From Lycium barbarum (Eukaryota; Streptophyta; Magnoliopsida; Solanales; Solanaceae), in assembly GCF_019175385.1 (NCBI RefSeq), contig NC_083339.1, positions 29,045,637-29,109,636 of the forward strand: 64,000 bases of DNA, given 5' to 3'. The translations under genes were made by a program, and so were the position numbers. The notes under the pieces are model-generated. The model was not told the origin of the DNA and searched no databases. It worked only from the letters and a program-made list of their open reading frames with translations. Positions 1-10,848 of the stretch are shown here, piece after piece (the first letter of the stretch is position 1; each line of letters begins with the position of its first letter).

Positions 1-2105
1 TGAAACCACCATTGATTACAGTGTTGGATGATATAGTTTCCATGTGATAATAGATGATCTATATTAAAGTTGTTGCCCTTATGTCATGGTTAAACTTTTC
101 TGTTTTAAAAAGGATTACAACTAAATAGTGAGTTAGACCTTAATCCATGATCCACTTTATTCTTCACTCCTTGCTTGGATACTGAAAAATGAATACATTA
201 GTTTAACTAAGACAGTTTGATTCCCCTGTTTGGTCATATATCTATGCTTGGCATTTTCTTTTCACCTCTTGCTGTTGTGTCAAGACATCTTCAATACATG
301 AGAGTTTGGTTACTGAACCTTGTCTGAATGAATGATCATTTAAAGTATTTCAAATGATGATACATGCTAACTAGCATACCAACCATGTTGCCTTATTATT
401 GTGATGCATTTTGGTTTTTCTTGCACAACTTTGTCTCTCTTCAGTTTATGCAAATGGATAATAAAATATTTTAGAGTAGTCCAATGATCAGAATCTGATC
501 ATGCTTGTCTCCAGAGGATAAGAAAGGGGTATGTTTGTCTAAACTAGGCATGATAACGTTTTGTCTGGGTCATGTAAGCCTGGATAAAATGTATGACTAT
601 GTGTGTTTACATGACAAAAAGCGATTGCATTCTTTTTCTATTTGGGACAAGGGTTAAAACTGGCCTATTTGTAGTTGTATTTCTTTCCTGGTTTCTTCAT
701 TGAACTTTTGCTCTCTAAGTGTCCTTTTATTGTGTTGTGTGCTAATTCAAGCTGTGTACCTAGTTCCTTTATTTAAGCCTTCGTCATTCATTATATACTA
801 ATCTTTTCCATTTCATTTTTATGCATGACCTTCGCATACGAGTCCGTGGGACGCGTCTCCCGCATTCGGTGTTGGGCCAAGGCCCAACGAAATACGATTT
901 CCCCCTCTGTCCAGTTCTGTCCGCAGCCAAAGGAATAAAAATGAAGTTCTGGGTCACAGCCCAATAAAAAAAACAGCAGCAGCAGTCTTGAAAATGGGCT
1001 GAGCCCATTTTAACTTGCTTGCTCCTCTATTTTATCTTTTGCATTTTTATTTGTATTATGCAACTAACTCTTTTTATTTTCTTAATTTAGGTGAACCTTA
1101 GCAAATTTAGTGGGTTAGCTTTAGTATAATGGGTAGTAAATTTAAGAGAGAAACTCAATTAATAACATAAGTTTCGTTTTCTTCTCTTACATTAAAGTTA
1201 TTTACAGTATCTTAATATTTACTTTCAGAACAATTGATTTTAAAAAATAGAATATTTTGAATCAATGGAATTATGTTTTATTTATTACCATACTGGAAAA
1301 TTAAACGTCACTAACATACAAATATTAATCCAAGTATATTTTATAAACATTTTAGATTAATTCGATTATACATATTTTGAGCCGAACATAGTTAAATAAA
1401 GTTAATAAGAAAGAGAAAGAAAACCCATCACCTTTTGCATTCTATTTATAAAATTGTTTAGATTAAGTAAGCATATCTAACCAATTGAATGTTAAAGCTT
1501 CATTTACATTATTTTAAATCTTTTGCATTCTATTCATAACAAGCCTAGATTTCCTACACCACTATACTCATATAATATCATTTTATTCCAAGTTAAATTG
1601 GCTAGGTTTTCTCTTAAAAAGCTTCTATTTATATACAAATCATTATATTTTGCAAGTCTCATTTTTTAAAATAAAGTTATTATTCAAAGCTTAACAACAT
1701 TTATAAGTTTTATTTTTAAATGGACTACTATGTATTTCTTCAAGTTAGTTCAAATAGCATATGTTTTCCTTCAAAACCTTCATAACATTTACAACCTATT
1801 TTCTTAAGATTTAAGCATTATATTTAATCTAAATTAATTAACCTAAGTTTGGCCGGACAACCGTAGTTAACGGATTCTAAAGGATGTCTAACCCCTTCCC
1901 TTTAGGATAATATAGAGCCCTTACCTGGAATCACATTGGTTAAGCAGACTATTAACGGAGGTTTAGTTTTAACTTTACCTTAGTTAACATCTAGGTGTCC
2001 TAATTCACCGTTAAATTAATTAGGTGGCGACTCCTTAAATAAAACAAATAGTAATCACCAATATGTTGTACTCCTAAATTAACCCTGTTAAAACGGGGTG
2101 TAACA
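1..2105 (+). repeat. 5' LTR (3' portion) of Ogre/Tat-like element
   Basis: Matches 12036-14143 almost base for base and ends in GGGGTGTAACA directly before the PBS. About 1.8 kb of its start is outside the window. It contains the palindromes TTGGGCCAAGGCCCAA (near 872) and AAATGGGCTGAGCCCATTT (near 993). The small reading frames in it are not conserved between the two LTR copies and are not called as genes. Confidence 0.9.
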
Positions 2106-2108
2106 GCT

Positions 2109-2126
2109 TGACGACTCTGCTGGGGA
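2109..2126 (+). promoter_or_regulatory. Primer-binding site of Ogre/Tat-like element
   Basis: TGACGACTCTGCTGGGGA lies three bases after the LTR end. It is one base off the GGCGACTCTGCTGGGGA form that I recognise from plant Tat/Ogre elements. I do not assign the primer tRNA. Confidence 0.7.
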
Positions 2127-3084
2127 CCTTTAGGTTCTTAACCATAACAACTTTTTAGTAATTAATTAATTGGATGTTTTGGGTGTTTTGCCTTTATTTT
2201 TGCTTTATTGTTTTCTTAGGTGCTTTTAAATGACTGTTTTATTATGACAAATTTTCTATGGTACTGCTTTCCTTAAAATGGCATTCCGTTCATATTTCCT
2301 CCACTCCTGAAAAATTCACACACTTAAAGCGGTTTCGCGGTTCGCGGCCGTGCACTACTAAATTCCCTTTTAGTTGGATCGATCTTGTGGATTTAGTCGA
2401 TCGGCGGTGCAGTCGACGGCCACGGACTTTCCACTCCCAAGTTGTCCGCTTGGGGGAGCCTTGTATCATAGGAAAACAACTCTTAGTCTACTTAGGTAGA
2501 GCGAAAACCAAAACCTTGTAAGGACATGCATCATTTTAAACCTAGGAGGCTTAATACCCTTGGTGTATTAAGTTCATTAGTCAACCTTACCAAATGTTCA
2601 AATTAGTCTATGACTCTAAGTGACACTATTCACTATCTATGTGCATTATTTGAAGGACAAATATGTGGAATATGTGGACCTAGTACTCTATAGATAAATA
2701 TTTCAGGAAAAAACTGACATTTTGTTGCAGGTTGTCGTGGAGCATCCAATTAATGCCGGAGGGTTGAAGACAACTAAAAGAAATTAGTGGAGATGAAGTG
2801 TTAGATATCTTAGATTAACTTTGAATTGTATTATTAAACTAGCATGTAATAAATTTTTATTATTCTTGTAAATTAGTTTTAGGAAGAGTTATGGAATGAT
2901 ACATAAAAGACATGTTTGTCCTTCAAATGTTCGTTAGGCCTACCTCTGGCATAAAGAGGTCCCTTGCATTATAGAACGCGATGTATTATGTGCAATAATG
3001 TGTTTATGTGCAATAACATATCCTTACACTATACTTACTCGTTTTCTTTTTTCTTTCTTGTTTTATCTTTTTTTTTTCTTTTAA
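2127..3084 (+). other. Leader between PBS and gag
   Basis: Untranslated leader of about 1 kb. No coding region is supported; a short frame at 2258-2521 has no recognisable protein content. A T-rich tract at 3045-3080 precedes gag. Confidence 0.6.
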
Positions 3085-3105
3085 ACTCATTTTCAAAACA
3101 AAAGG

Positions 3106-5412
3106 TTGACTTGTGCTAAAGGGGAACTGGCGGAGCATCCATATTTCACACGGTCTAAAGCTAAGAAATCAGACTCTGACTCATCACTAATCACCTGGTT
3201 AACTAAAAAGACTCGTTCTAAAATGGAGCAAAGTTTGATCAATGCAACCACTTCATCTGAGTCATCTCTTAGTTTACCGATCACGAGTGATCCCACATCC
3301 TCTAATGAACCAGAAACACATTTGGAGATCATTGCTCGTCTGGAGCGACGAGTTGCTGAATTAAGTCACATGGTACTTCAAAATCGATCATTTTCTCAAA
3401 CTCCGCCACATATGACTCCATCTCACGGGGTTCGTCAGACTTTGCCTATGCCACCTCCATTCCCAAATTTGGATGAACTTAACCAAGCAAACTATTTTAC
3501 CACTTCTCAACCAGCTCATTCTGAACCCCTTGCCCACCTAGTTACTCAAAATTCTCCTCTTTTGTTTACAACCGCTTCTTCAAAGGCTCAGTTCATACCG
3601 CCGACACATGATGTTACCAATGCGCATCAAGTTCCGCCGGTATATACTTATACCACAGCTCCACCCGTGACACAAACCCAAGGACAATGTCACGCAGATG
3701 TTGATCATTATGTCGAAGTCGAGAAGGAGGCAAGGGCAGTTACTGATGAAATGATAAATAGAAAGCTCAAAAGTTTGGAAGATGCCATGAGAAGTTTGCG
3801 CGGACTCGGAAGTAACCAAAGCGTGAGATATGAAGAATTATGTGCATTTCCTGAGGTTGAATTGCCACCAGGTTACAAGATTCCAAAATTTGAGAAGTTT
3901 GGTGGGTCAGGAAATCCTTTCTTCCATTTGAAGGTCTATTGTGAAAAGTTGATTGGTGTGGGGAAGAATGAAGGGATAAGAGTCAAACTATTTAATCAGA
4001 GTTTGAGTGGAAAAGCTTTGGAATGGTATTCCAAGCAAGATACAACCAAATGGCGTACTTGGGATGACTTGGCAAATGCTTTTGTGGATCATTACAAGTT
4101 TCATGTTGAGATCGCTCCTGACAGAATCTCAATTACAAAGTTAAAGAAGAAGTTAACCGAATCATTCCGAGAATATGCTATACGGTGGAGGGAGGAAGCA
4201 TCTAGGGTACACCCGCCCATGGAGGAAACAGAAATGGTTACTTTCTTCATTCAGGCACTAGAACCAGAGTACTATGAACGTTTGGTGACAATGGGCGGAA
4301 AAACTTTTGCAAAAGTGATCAAAGTCGGGGACATGATTGAAGATAGCATTAAGGCAGGGAGAATAACAAGTCTAGCAGCATTGCAGTCTACTAGTAAGGC
4401 CATACAAACTGGTGCTCTTAGAAATGGAAAGAAAAAGGAAAAGGACGCGGCAGCGGTAATGGCTCTAGGAAGCACCTCATACCACCATCAACAACCTCCG
4501 CGATATAAGTCTAACGCTCTCCACTCACAATATTTCCAATATTCGTCACATCCATACAACCAAGATTTGTCATCTTACCCGCCTCAATCGCCACAAATTT
4601 CCTACCCCGTCTACAACACATAGCCAACATACCGAGCTCCACGACCACCAACATACCCAGCTCCACCATCACAATCTCATCATCCAAACAATGCATCCGC
4701 ACCTCGCCCAAATAGACCTTTCCGCAATTTTACACCATTGGGAGAGCCATTGAGCGTTGTTTTTGAAAGACTGCAAGCTTCAGGCTTATTATATCCTGTG
4801 GAAGGTAGAATTCCAGATCCACTACCTAGAAGTTTTGATCCCACTAAAAAATGTGCATATCATTCGAGGGTAAAAGGCCATTCCACTGATCGTTGTTACG
4901 CATTGAAACACAAGGCTGAAGATATTATTGAAGCAAAACAAATCATGGTCAAACAACCAGCACCAAACGTGGTTAACAATCCACTCCCGACCCATAATGG
5001 GGCCACGATAAATATGATCGGAATAGATGAAAATGATGACGATCCAGCCAAATTCATAGTGCCTGTGAATAGCGTGGAAGATCATGGTCTTATAGCCGTT
5101 GCTTCTCCGGCTATATTGATAAGAGGTTTTGTGCCTGTCGAGATATTAGGAGCTTCATCAACCCCTGTGGAGGTAGTTCAAACGCCAAATCAGTTGCCAG
5201 TACTCGATACCAAAGCCGTACCATGGAATTATCAACAAGCTGTGATGGAATGTCGAGAAAAGGAAACGATCCCTGACAAGACTAAGACGTCAGGAATGAC
5301 AAGGTCCGGAAGGTGCTATACCCCTGAAGAGCTAGCTAGATTGAGGCGAACTAAAGAAAGCAATGTGCCCCCCAAAAGGGTCAAGACAGAAACTGAGGCA
5401 GAAGAATTTTAG
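3106..5412 (+). pseudogene. gag: Retrotransposon gag with one in-frame stop
   Basis: Encodes the capsid/nucleocapsid precursor. Residues about 240-400 of the first part form the plant Gypsy gag core, with recognisable motifs such as YKIPKFEKFGG, GKALEWY and FREYAIRWREEA. A TAG stop at 4621-4623 interrupts the frame, which then continues unchanged to 5412 through a proline-rich stretch and a zinc-knuckle-like motif (CAYHS, GHSTDRCY). The stop fits a CAG-to-TAG transition. The frame is open from 3085, but the first usable codon at the expected start (3106) is TTG; the first in-frame ATG is near 3223. So the original ATG may be mutated. The frame shifts near 5405 into the protease. Inferred non-functional or dependent on readthrough. 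Confidence 0.85.
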
Positions 5413-6649
5413 GAAGATTAAGGCTAGTGAGTACTCAGTTGTTGATCAGTTGAAAAAGACCAATGCCCAGATTCCTATCCTTTCTTTGGTTTTAAGTTCA
5501 GATGTACACAGAAATGCACTCTTGAAGATTTTGGGTGAAGCATATGTTCCAAGCGAAACAACTAGTGAGACGTTAGCTGGGATAGTTGGGCGCGTGCTTG
5601 ACAGTCATCGAATCAGCTTCGATAATGAAGAACTGCCACCAGAGGGATGTAGTCACAACAAAGCACTCTATATAACTGTCAAGTGTCGCAACATGATTGT
5701 GTCTAAGGTGTTGATTGATGGAGGCTCTGGACTTAACATTTGTCCACTAAAAAGTCTGAAGAAGATCGGATATAATATTAGCGAGCTCAAGACAAGTGAT
5801 ATGAATATTCGAGCATTTGATGGGGCTCAAAGGCGTCCTATTGGAGAAATAGAGTTGAACGTGCTGATTGGACCTGTTGAGTTCATCATGAATTTTCAAG
5901 TACTTGATATCTCCACGACATACAACATGTTGTTAGGAAGACCGTGGATCCATATGGCTGGAGCTGTGCCCTCTACTTTGCACCAGACTGTCAAATTTGA
6001 GTGGGATCAACAACAAATATGCATGCATGGAGAAGGTGACACGTCTATCTATCGAGAGCAATCTATCCCATTCATCGAGGCAACAGAAGGGTTTGATGGA
6101 ACAACTTACCATGCTTGGGAGGTTGTGAATGTTACTAGAGTGGGTGAAGTGTGTCAAACTCAAGAATCAAAAAGGTCATGCGCCACAATCATGGTTGCAA
6201 AGGAAATGCTGAAAAATGGGTACCAACCAGGATTTAGGTTAGGGAAGACATTAAATGGGCGGGTTGAGCCTGTAGTTCTCCCTGCACAACAGTTTACTTT
6301 TGGTTTGGGATATGAACCAACTGAGAAAGAAGTGAAGAAAGCACGAAAGAATAAAGGAAAGGAGATTTTCTTGCCAAAACCCATTCCTGCCATTGATCAG
6401 ACTTTCTCAAAACTCGTCATCTCCAAAACTTCAGATTTGACTGTTGAAGTTGCCTATGATGATATTGTGGAAGGGATCAAGAAATTGTTCGTGAAAGATG
6501 AAGATGATCATGCTGTAGTAATTGAAGACATCGCTGCAACATCGACCTTATGGGCTGCCGAGCCAGGACCTGAGTTGAAGAATTGGACTCTTATCTTAGC
6601 CCGGTTCGCCGGGAGTTTCAGTAATTTAAGTTTAAATTTCCTTTTGTAA
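5413..6649 (+). CDS. pro: Retroviral-type aspartic protease with G-patch-like tail
   Basis: This frame overlaps the end of gag in a different register (open from about 5363) and lacks its own clear start, so it was probably fused to gag before a small indel near 5405. The protease active-site region reads VLIDGGSGLNICP, followed by the flap/C-terminal signature LLGRPWIH about 80 residues later. After it comes a glycine-rich segment (NGYQPGFRLGK, then FGLGYEPTEKE) resembling a G-patch, an RNA-binding module known in some retroelement proteases. Retroviral proteases usually have D-T/S-G; here D-G-G is found. The ORF ends soon after with ELKNWT and no polymerase follows. Function as protease is family knowledge; activity is not shown. 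Confidence 0.8.
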
Positions 6650-6739
6650 TAGGCTGGAGGCATAAGCTAGAACCTTTGTTTTTTTGTCATGTCTCTTCTA
6701 TGTTTTGTTACGGCCTTTCTAAATTAAGACTTTGTCAGT

Positions 6740-7125
6740 TGTTGTAATGAACTACGCTTGGCCTGACTTCCTTTTGGATACGTAGGTAGCCCACATCGGG
6801 TTCGGCCACTCTTTTAAAAATATTTCGGTGTCTTTGTTTTGTGGGTAATGAACTACGTTTGGCCTGACTTCCTTTTGGATACGTAGGCAGCCCATATCGG
6901 GTTCGACCACTCTTTTCAAAACATTTCAGTGTCTTTGTTTTGTGGGTTGGAACTACGTGCGGCCTGATTTCCTTTTGGATACGTAGGCAACCCACATCGG
7001 GTTCGACCCTCCTTTTAAATAAAAAAAAAATCAAAAGTTTTTATTTTTTACTCACGAACTATGTCTGGCCTGATTCCTTTGGGATACGTAGGCAACCCGA
7101 GGCGGGTTCGGCCCTTCTATTTTAA
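6740..7125 (+). repeat. Four spaced copies of a ~65-bp conserved motif
   Basis: Copies start near 6747, 6848, 6948 and 7055. Each reads AACTACG, GGCCTGA, TTTTGGATACGTAGGCA and GGGTTCG in order, with about 100 bp between starts. A diverged fifth copy is at 10008-10073, close to the 3' LTR. The copies lie in the non-coding 3' region of the element and are not open in a shared frame, so a structural or RNA role is more likely than a coding one (inference). Confidence 0.85.
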
Positions 7126-7129
7126 AATT

Positions 7130-8180
7130 TTCAATATCTTCGGTTTGTCCAACCATTTTGGTCCCTATGAGATACATAAGGATTTTTATATAAGATTTTG
7201 GTCTTCTCATTGTTTAAATTCATGTGTCCTAGTATCTTGAAACTGGGACAAATTTTTGAAATCGGTCAAATCACTTCCAAAAACTTTCATTATAAGTTCT
7301 CACTTTTCAATTGTTTAGAACCAAGCGCCTCCAGGACTGGAAACTGGGACAATTTTTTAGAAGTAGCACAAAAATGGTCTTAAATGAAGTTCGCCCATAT
7401 CTTTATAAAAATGTTGATAAGTTTGAATTCGAATCTTCACAATCATTTTATCTATTATAGCCACTAAGTATTCCCTTTCGAAGTCAACCAAATCTTGTTA
7501 CTCTTATTTTCAAACTACACTCTTTATTACTTATTACTGAAACTCCTTGGCAAAGCAAAATATCTGGTGGGGCCTCGAAGAACGTGAACGCGACCGAGAC
7601 AAGAATCAATTCAAGGACCAAGTTCCCCAACAAGCACAAATCAACCAATTTTCTTTAAACCCATAAATTTTCTTTGATGAGACAGGTTTCAATTAACATG
7701 GACGTGGCGCGTATTTGACTCTTCTTCAAATTTTAATTATGGACGTGAACGAAGAGTTAGCATTTTTCAAAAAGGCAAATATTCTTCAATGTGGATGTAA
7801 AATTAGCTTGCGCTAAACGGTGGACGTTGTTCCAGTCTTCACGAAATTTTGATCGCAACAGTGGACATAAATTTATCTTCTCAACCAAGGGCTGTGAGCG
7901 TAATTCTTTCAAACCCAGCTATTTACAAATTCTTACCACTAACAGTTGTTTTAGCTCGTGGCATTTCTCGAGGGACCAAGGGCACATGATCGTGGAGTTA
8001 ACCTTTTTCAAAGTGGATACGGACATGGTCACCTGTTATCGGTTTAAATTCCTCGACTTTATCATCACTTCATACATATTTATTTATTTCAAGTTGCTAA
8101 CAAGTTCTTTTTAGAATGTGGTATTTAATGAGATGACAGGATCGAAATCTTGCATCATATGTTAAATCGTGGGGACAATT
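7130..8180 (+). other. Non-coding 3' region of Ogre/Tat-like element
   Basis: No RT, RNase H or integrase motif was found in either direction. Short frames (7198-7383, 7791-8114) have no recognisable domain. The GTGGACGTG-type words of the following minisatellite already appear singly (for example near 7699 and 7740). Confidence 0.55.
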
Positions 8181-8184
8181 GTAG

Positions 8185-9460
8185 ATTTAACTTCCGTCAC
8201 AACGGGACATGGATGTGGAATTATATCTCTTCACGAATGGTTTTGTGGATGTGGACATAAACGTGGATGTCTACATTACAAATTGTGAGAACGGACGTGG
8301 ATTTATATTTCAATATCGTAGATTGTGTGGACGTGGATTTATTTTCTGCATTGTGGATATTGTGGACGTGGAAGTGGATTTATCTTATAAACATTGTGGA
8401 CATGGACGTGGACGTGGATTTATCTTTCTTGCATTATAAATTTTGTGAGAGTAGACGTGGATTTATCATTTTTCGCACGAATGACTTCGCGGATGTGGAC
8501 GTGGAAGTGGATTTATATTTCTTACATTATAAAATTTTGTGGAAGTGGACGTGGATTTATTTTCTGCATTGTGGATATTGTGGACGTGGAAGTGGATTTA
8601 TCTTTTTACATTATAAACATTGTGGACGTGGATTTATCTTTCTTGCATTCTAAATTTTGTGAAAGTAGACGTGGATCTATCATTTTTCGCACGAATGACT
8701 TCGTGGATGTAGACGTGGAAGTGGATTTTTATTTTTTACATTATAAAATTTGTGGAAGTGGACGTGGATTTATTTTCTGCATTGTGAATATTGTGGACGT
8801 GGAAGTGGATTTATCTTTTTGCATTATGAACATTGGGACGTGGACGTGGATTTATCTTTCTTGCATTACAAATTTTGTGAAAGTGGATGTGGATTTATAT
8901 TTTGTACCCTGGAAGTGGATGTGGATTTATACTTTTTGCACCGTGAAAGTGGATGTGGATTTATATTTTGTACCGTGGAAGTGGATGTGGATTTATATTT
9001 TTGTACCGTGGAAGTTGATGTGGATTTATATTTTTGTACCGTGGAATGCGGACGTGGAAGTGGATTTATTTTTCTACATTATAAAGTTCGTGAAAGTGGA
9101 CGTGGATTTATGTTTTGCATTGTGGATTTTGGGCATAAACATGGATTTAAATTCTAGCACAGTGAATTCCGTGGACGTGGATTTATTTTTACATTATAGA
9201 TCTTGTGGACGTGGAGGTAGATTTATCTCTTTGCACTTAAAATTTGTAAAAAGTGGAGGTGGATTTATATTTTTGTACCATGGAATGAGGACGTGGATGT
9301 GGATTTATATTTGGGCATGGTGGATCTTTGGACGTGGACATGAATTCATTTTTCTACATCATGAGTTTTATGATGTGGGCCTGGATTCCGTGAATGAGGA
9401 CGTGGATTACTATTTGCGCACTATGGATTTTGTACATATGGATTTGAATGTGATCATAAA
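8185..9460 (+). repeat. GTGGACGTGGATTTAT minisatellite-like array
   Basis: About 1.3 kb built from imperfect copies of a short unit around GTGGACGTGGAAGTGGATTTAT, joined by spacers such as TTTTCTGCATTGTGGA and TTGTACCGTGGAA. Larger segments of 100-250 bp are themselves repeated (for example 8440-8640 against 8650-8870). Long open frames in all three + frames arise from the repeat and read as alternations of V-D-V-D and W-T-W-I, so they are not called as genes. Confidence 0.9.
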
Positions 9461-9464
9461 TTAG

Positions 9465-10189
9465 ACCTCCTCAAAAGCGGACATCATCATAGTTTTAGAT
9501 TTCCTTAAAAACAAACGTGGATGTGGATTCAGCTTTCGTGGATATCATGTCGACTTAATTCTTCTTCAAGTGGAAGCCATAAATTTAATTCATCTCCAAA
9601 GTATGTTGTGGATTCAACTTTCGAAACAGGGGTTACAAGTGTAAACTTCTCCAACCCTGTCTTATTTACAAATATATTTCTTTATTGCTAACATTTGTTT
9701 TTAGCTTGTGGCTTTTGACAATCTTAAAGTTGGCATCACACATCAACTCGTGGAACTATTTCTTCGGCAGCGAACTGGGGCAATGCGTTGGGAAGGATAA
9801 GCAGACTTCCCGACACGGGTCAAGGATCTACCTCGAACACTCGGCTCCAATCACAAGTATTCTACTTGCATTTCAGCAATTCAATTTTTCAGAATTCTCG
9901 AGTTCTATCGTAATACCAGTGTCATCATAATTCGACACTGGGACAATATTTTGCAAAGATTCGCACCAATCGGGATTCGTTAGTCATAAGGTGTCGTAGT
10001 TTTCCATGAACTACACGCGGCCTGATTCTCTTGCAAATCCGAGATATGTAGGCAACTCGGAGGCTGGAGTTCGACCGTAATCCTCTCAAATTTTCTTTAC
10101 CCATAATCCTCTCAGATTTCCTTTAGCCGGGACAAAATAGGCTGCCTAGTCAACGTCTTTGCCCGAAAATTCTTTCATCATTACCGGGC
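9465..10189 (+). other. Non-coding stretch before 3' LTR
   Basis: Contains scattered GTGGA words, the fifth copy of the AACTACG/GGCCTGA motif at 10008-10073, and a repeated CATAATCCTCTCA(A/G)ATTT element near 10080-10120. No gene is supported. Confidence 0.5.
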
Positions 10190-10203
10190 AAAGAGGGACA
10201 AGT
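10190..10203 (+). promoter_or_regulatory. Polypurine tract of Ogre/Tat-like element
   Basis: AAAGAGGGACAAGT directly precedes the 3' LTR start (TGTTGACACCC), where plus-strand priming is expected. It is interrupted by one C and a final T, as is common in plant elements. Confidence 0.6.
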
Positions 10204-10356
10204 TGTTGACACCCAATTTTGTCCCGCCTCTCCTCCGAAATACCAATTTACGCTTCTAATATTTTTTGGCAAATTAAAAAATATATTTATATTTTTACTA
10301 TAATTATTAGCCTCTTATCAATATCGGCGTTTCATTATTCTATTACAGTTACTAGC

Positions 10357-10415
<59 letters not shown>
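10357..10415. repeat. (ATT)n microsatellite
   Basis: About 19 uninterrupted ATT units within the U3 part of the 3' LTR. Confidence 0.95.
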
Positions 10416-10840
10416 GTTCAAATACGAGCCCAATTCACCCCCAATATTTTCGGATTAACCCAAAACAATTTTCATAGGCCACTACCTATTTTAGTTCACC
10501 CCAACTCAATTTTCAGACCAGTCCACATTTTATTCCCAGCCCACATCTTCAAACCACCAGCCCATTATTTTAACCCAATACCCAGCCCATTACCCGAATT
10601 TACCCGACCCGACCTGCCTTTTCATTTAACAAAGGAAACCCTAAAAGGGTTTCCCTCATTTTCCCACTTCGTCCGCCGCCCCTGCTCCTCTCTCTTTCCT
10701 CCTCCCTTTCTCTCTTCTCTCCCTCTTTCATCGTCATCTCCTCCCCACTTCCCTCTGTCCCCCACGCCGCTCCCTTCCACTTCCCTCTGTCCCCCACGCT
10801 CCTCTCTCTCTTCTTCTCAAATGAAAACCCTAATCCACCC

Positions 10841-10848
10841 TATAAATA
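10841..10848 (+). promoter_or_regulatory. TATA box of 3' LTR
   Basis: TATAAATA follows a CT-rich tract of about 150 bp (10660-10815) and precedes a putative transcript start near 10870. This places the U3/R border about 660 bp into the LTR, leaving an unusually long transcribed LTR part. Confidence 0.6.

Noticed and set aside
784..1008. Small frame on the - strand in the 5' LTR
   Set aside because: The 3' LTR copy changes its length and ends; no domain; located in non-coding LTR.
8394..9464. Open frame of 356 codons (V-D and W-T-W repeats)
   Set aside because: It exists only because the GTGGACGTGG repeat lacks stops; other frames over the same repeat are also open, and there is no conserved domain or unique start.
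10219..10416. 65-codon frame ending in a tyrosine run
   Set aside because: The tyrosines are the (ATT)n microsatellite read in one frame, inside an LTR.
10600..10797. - strand frame rich in E, R and G
   Set aside because: It is the complement of the CT-rich leader upstream of the LTR TATA box; low complexity.
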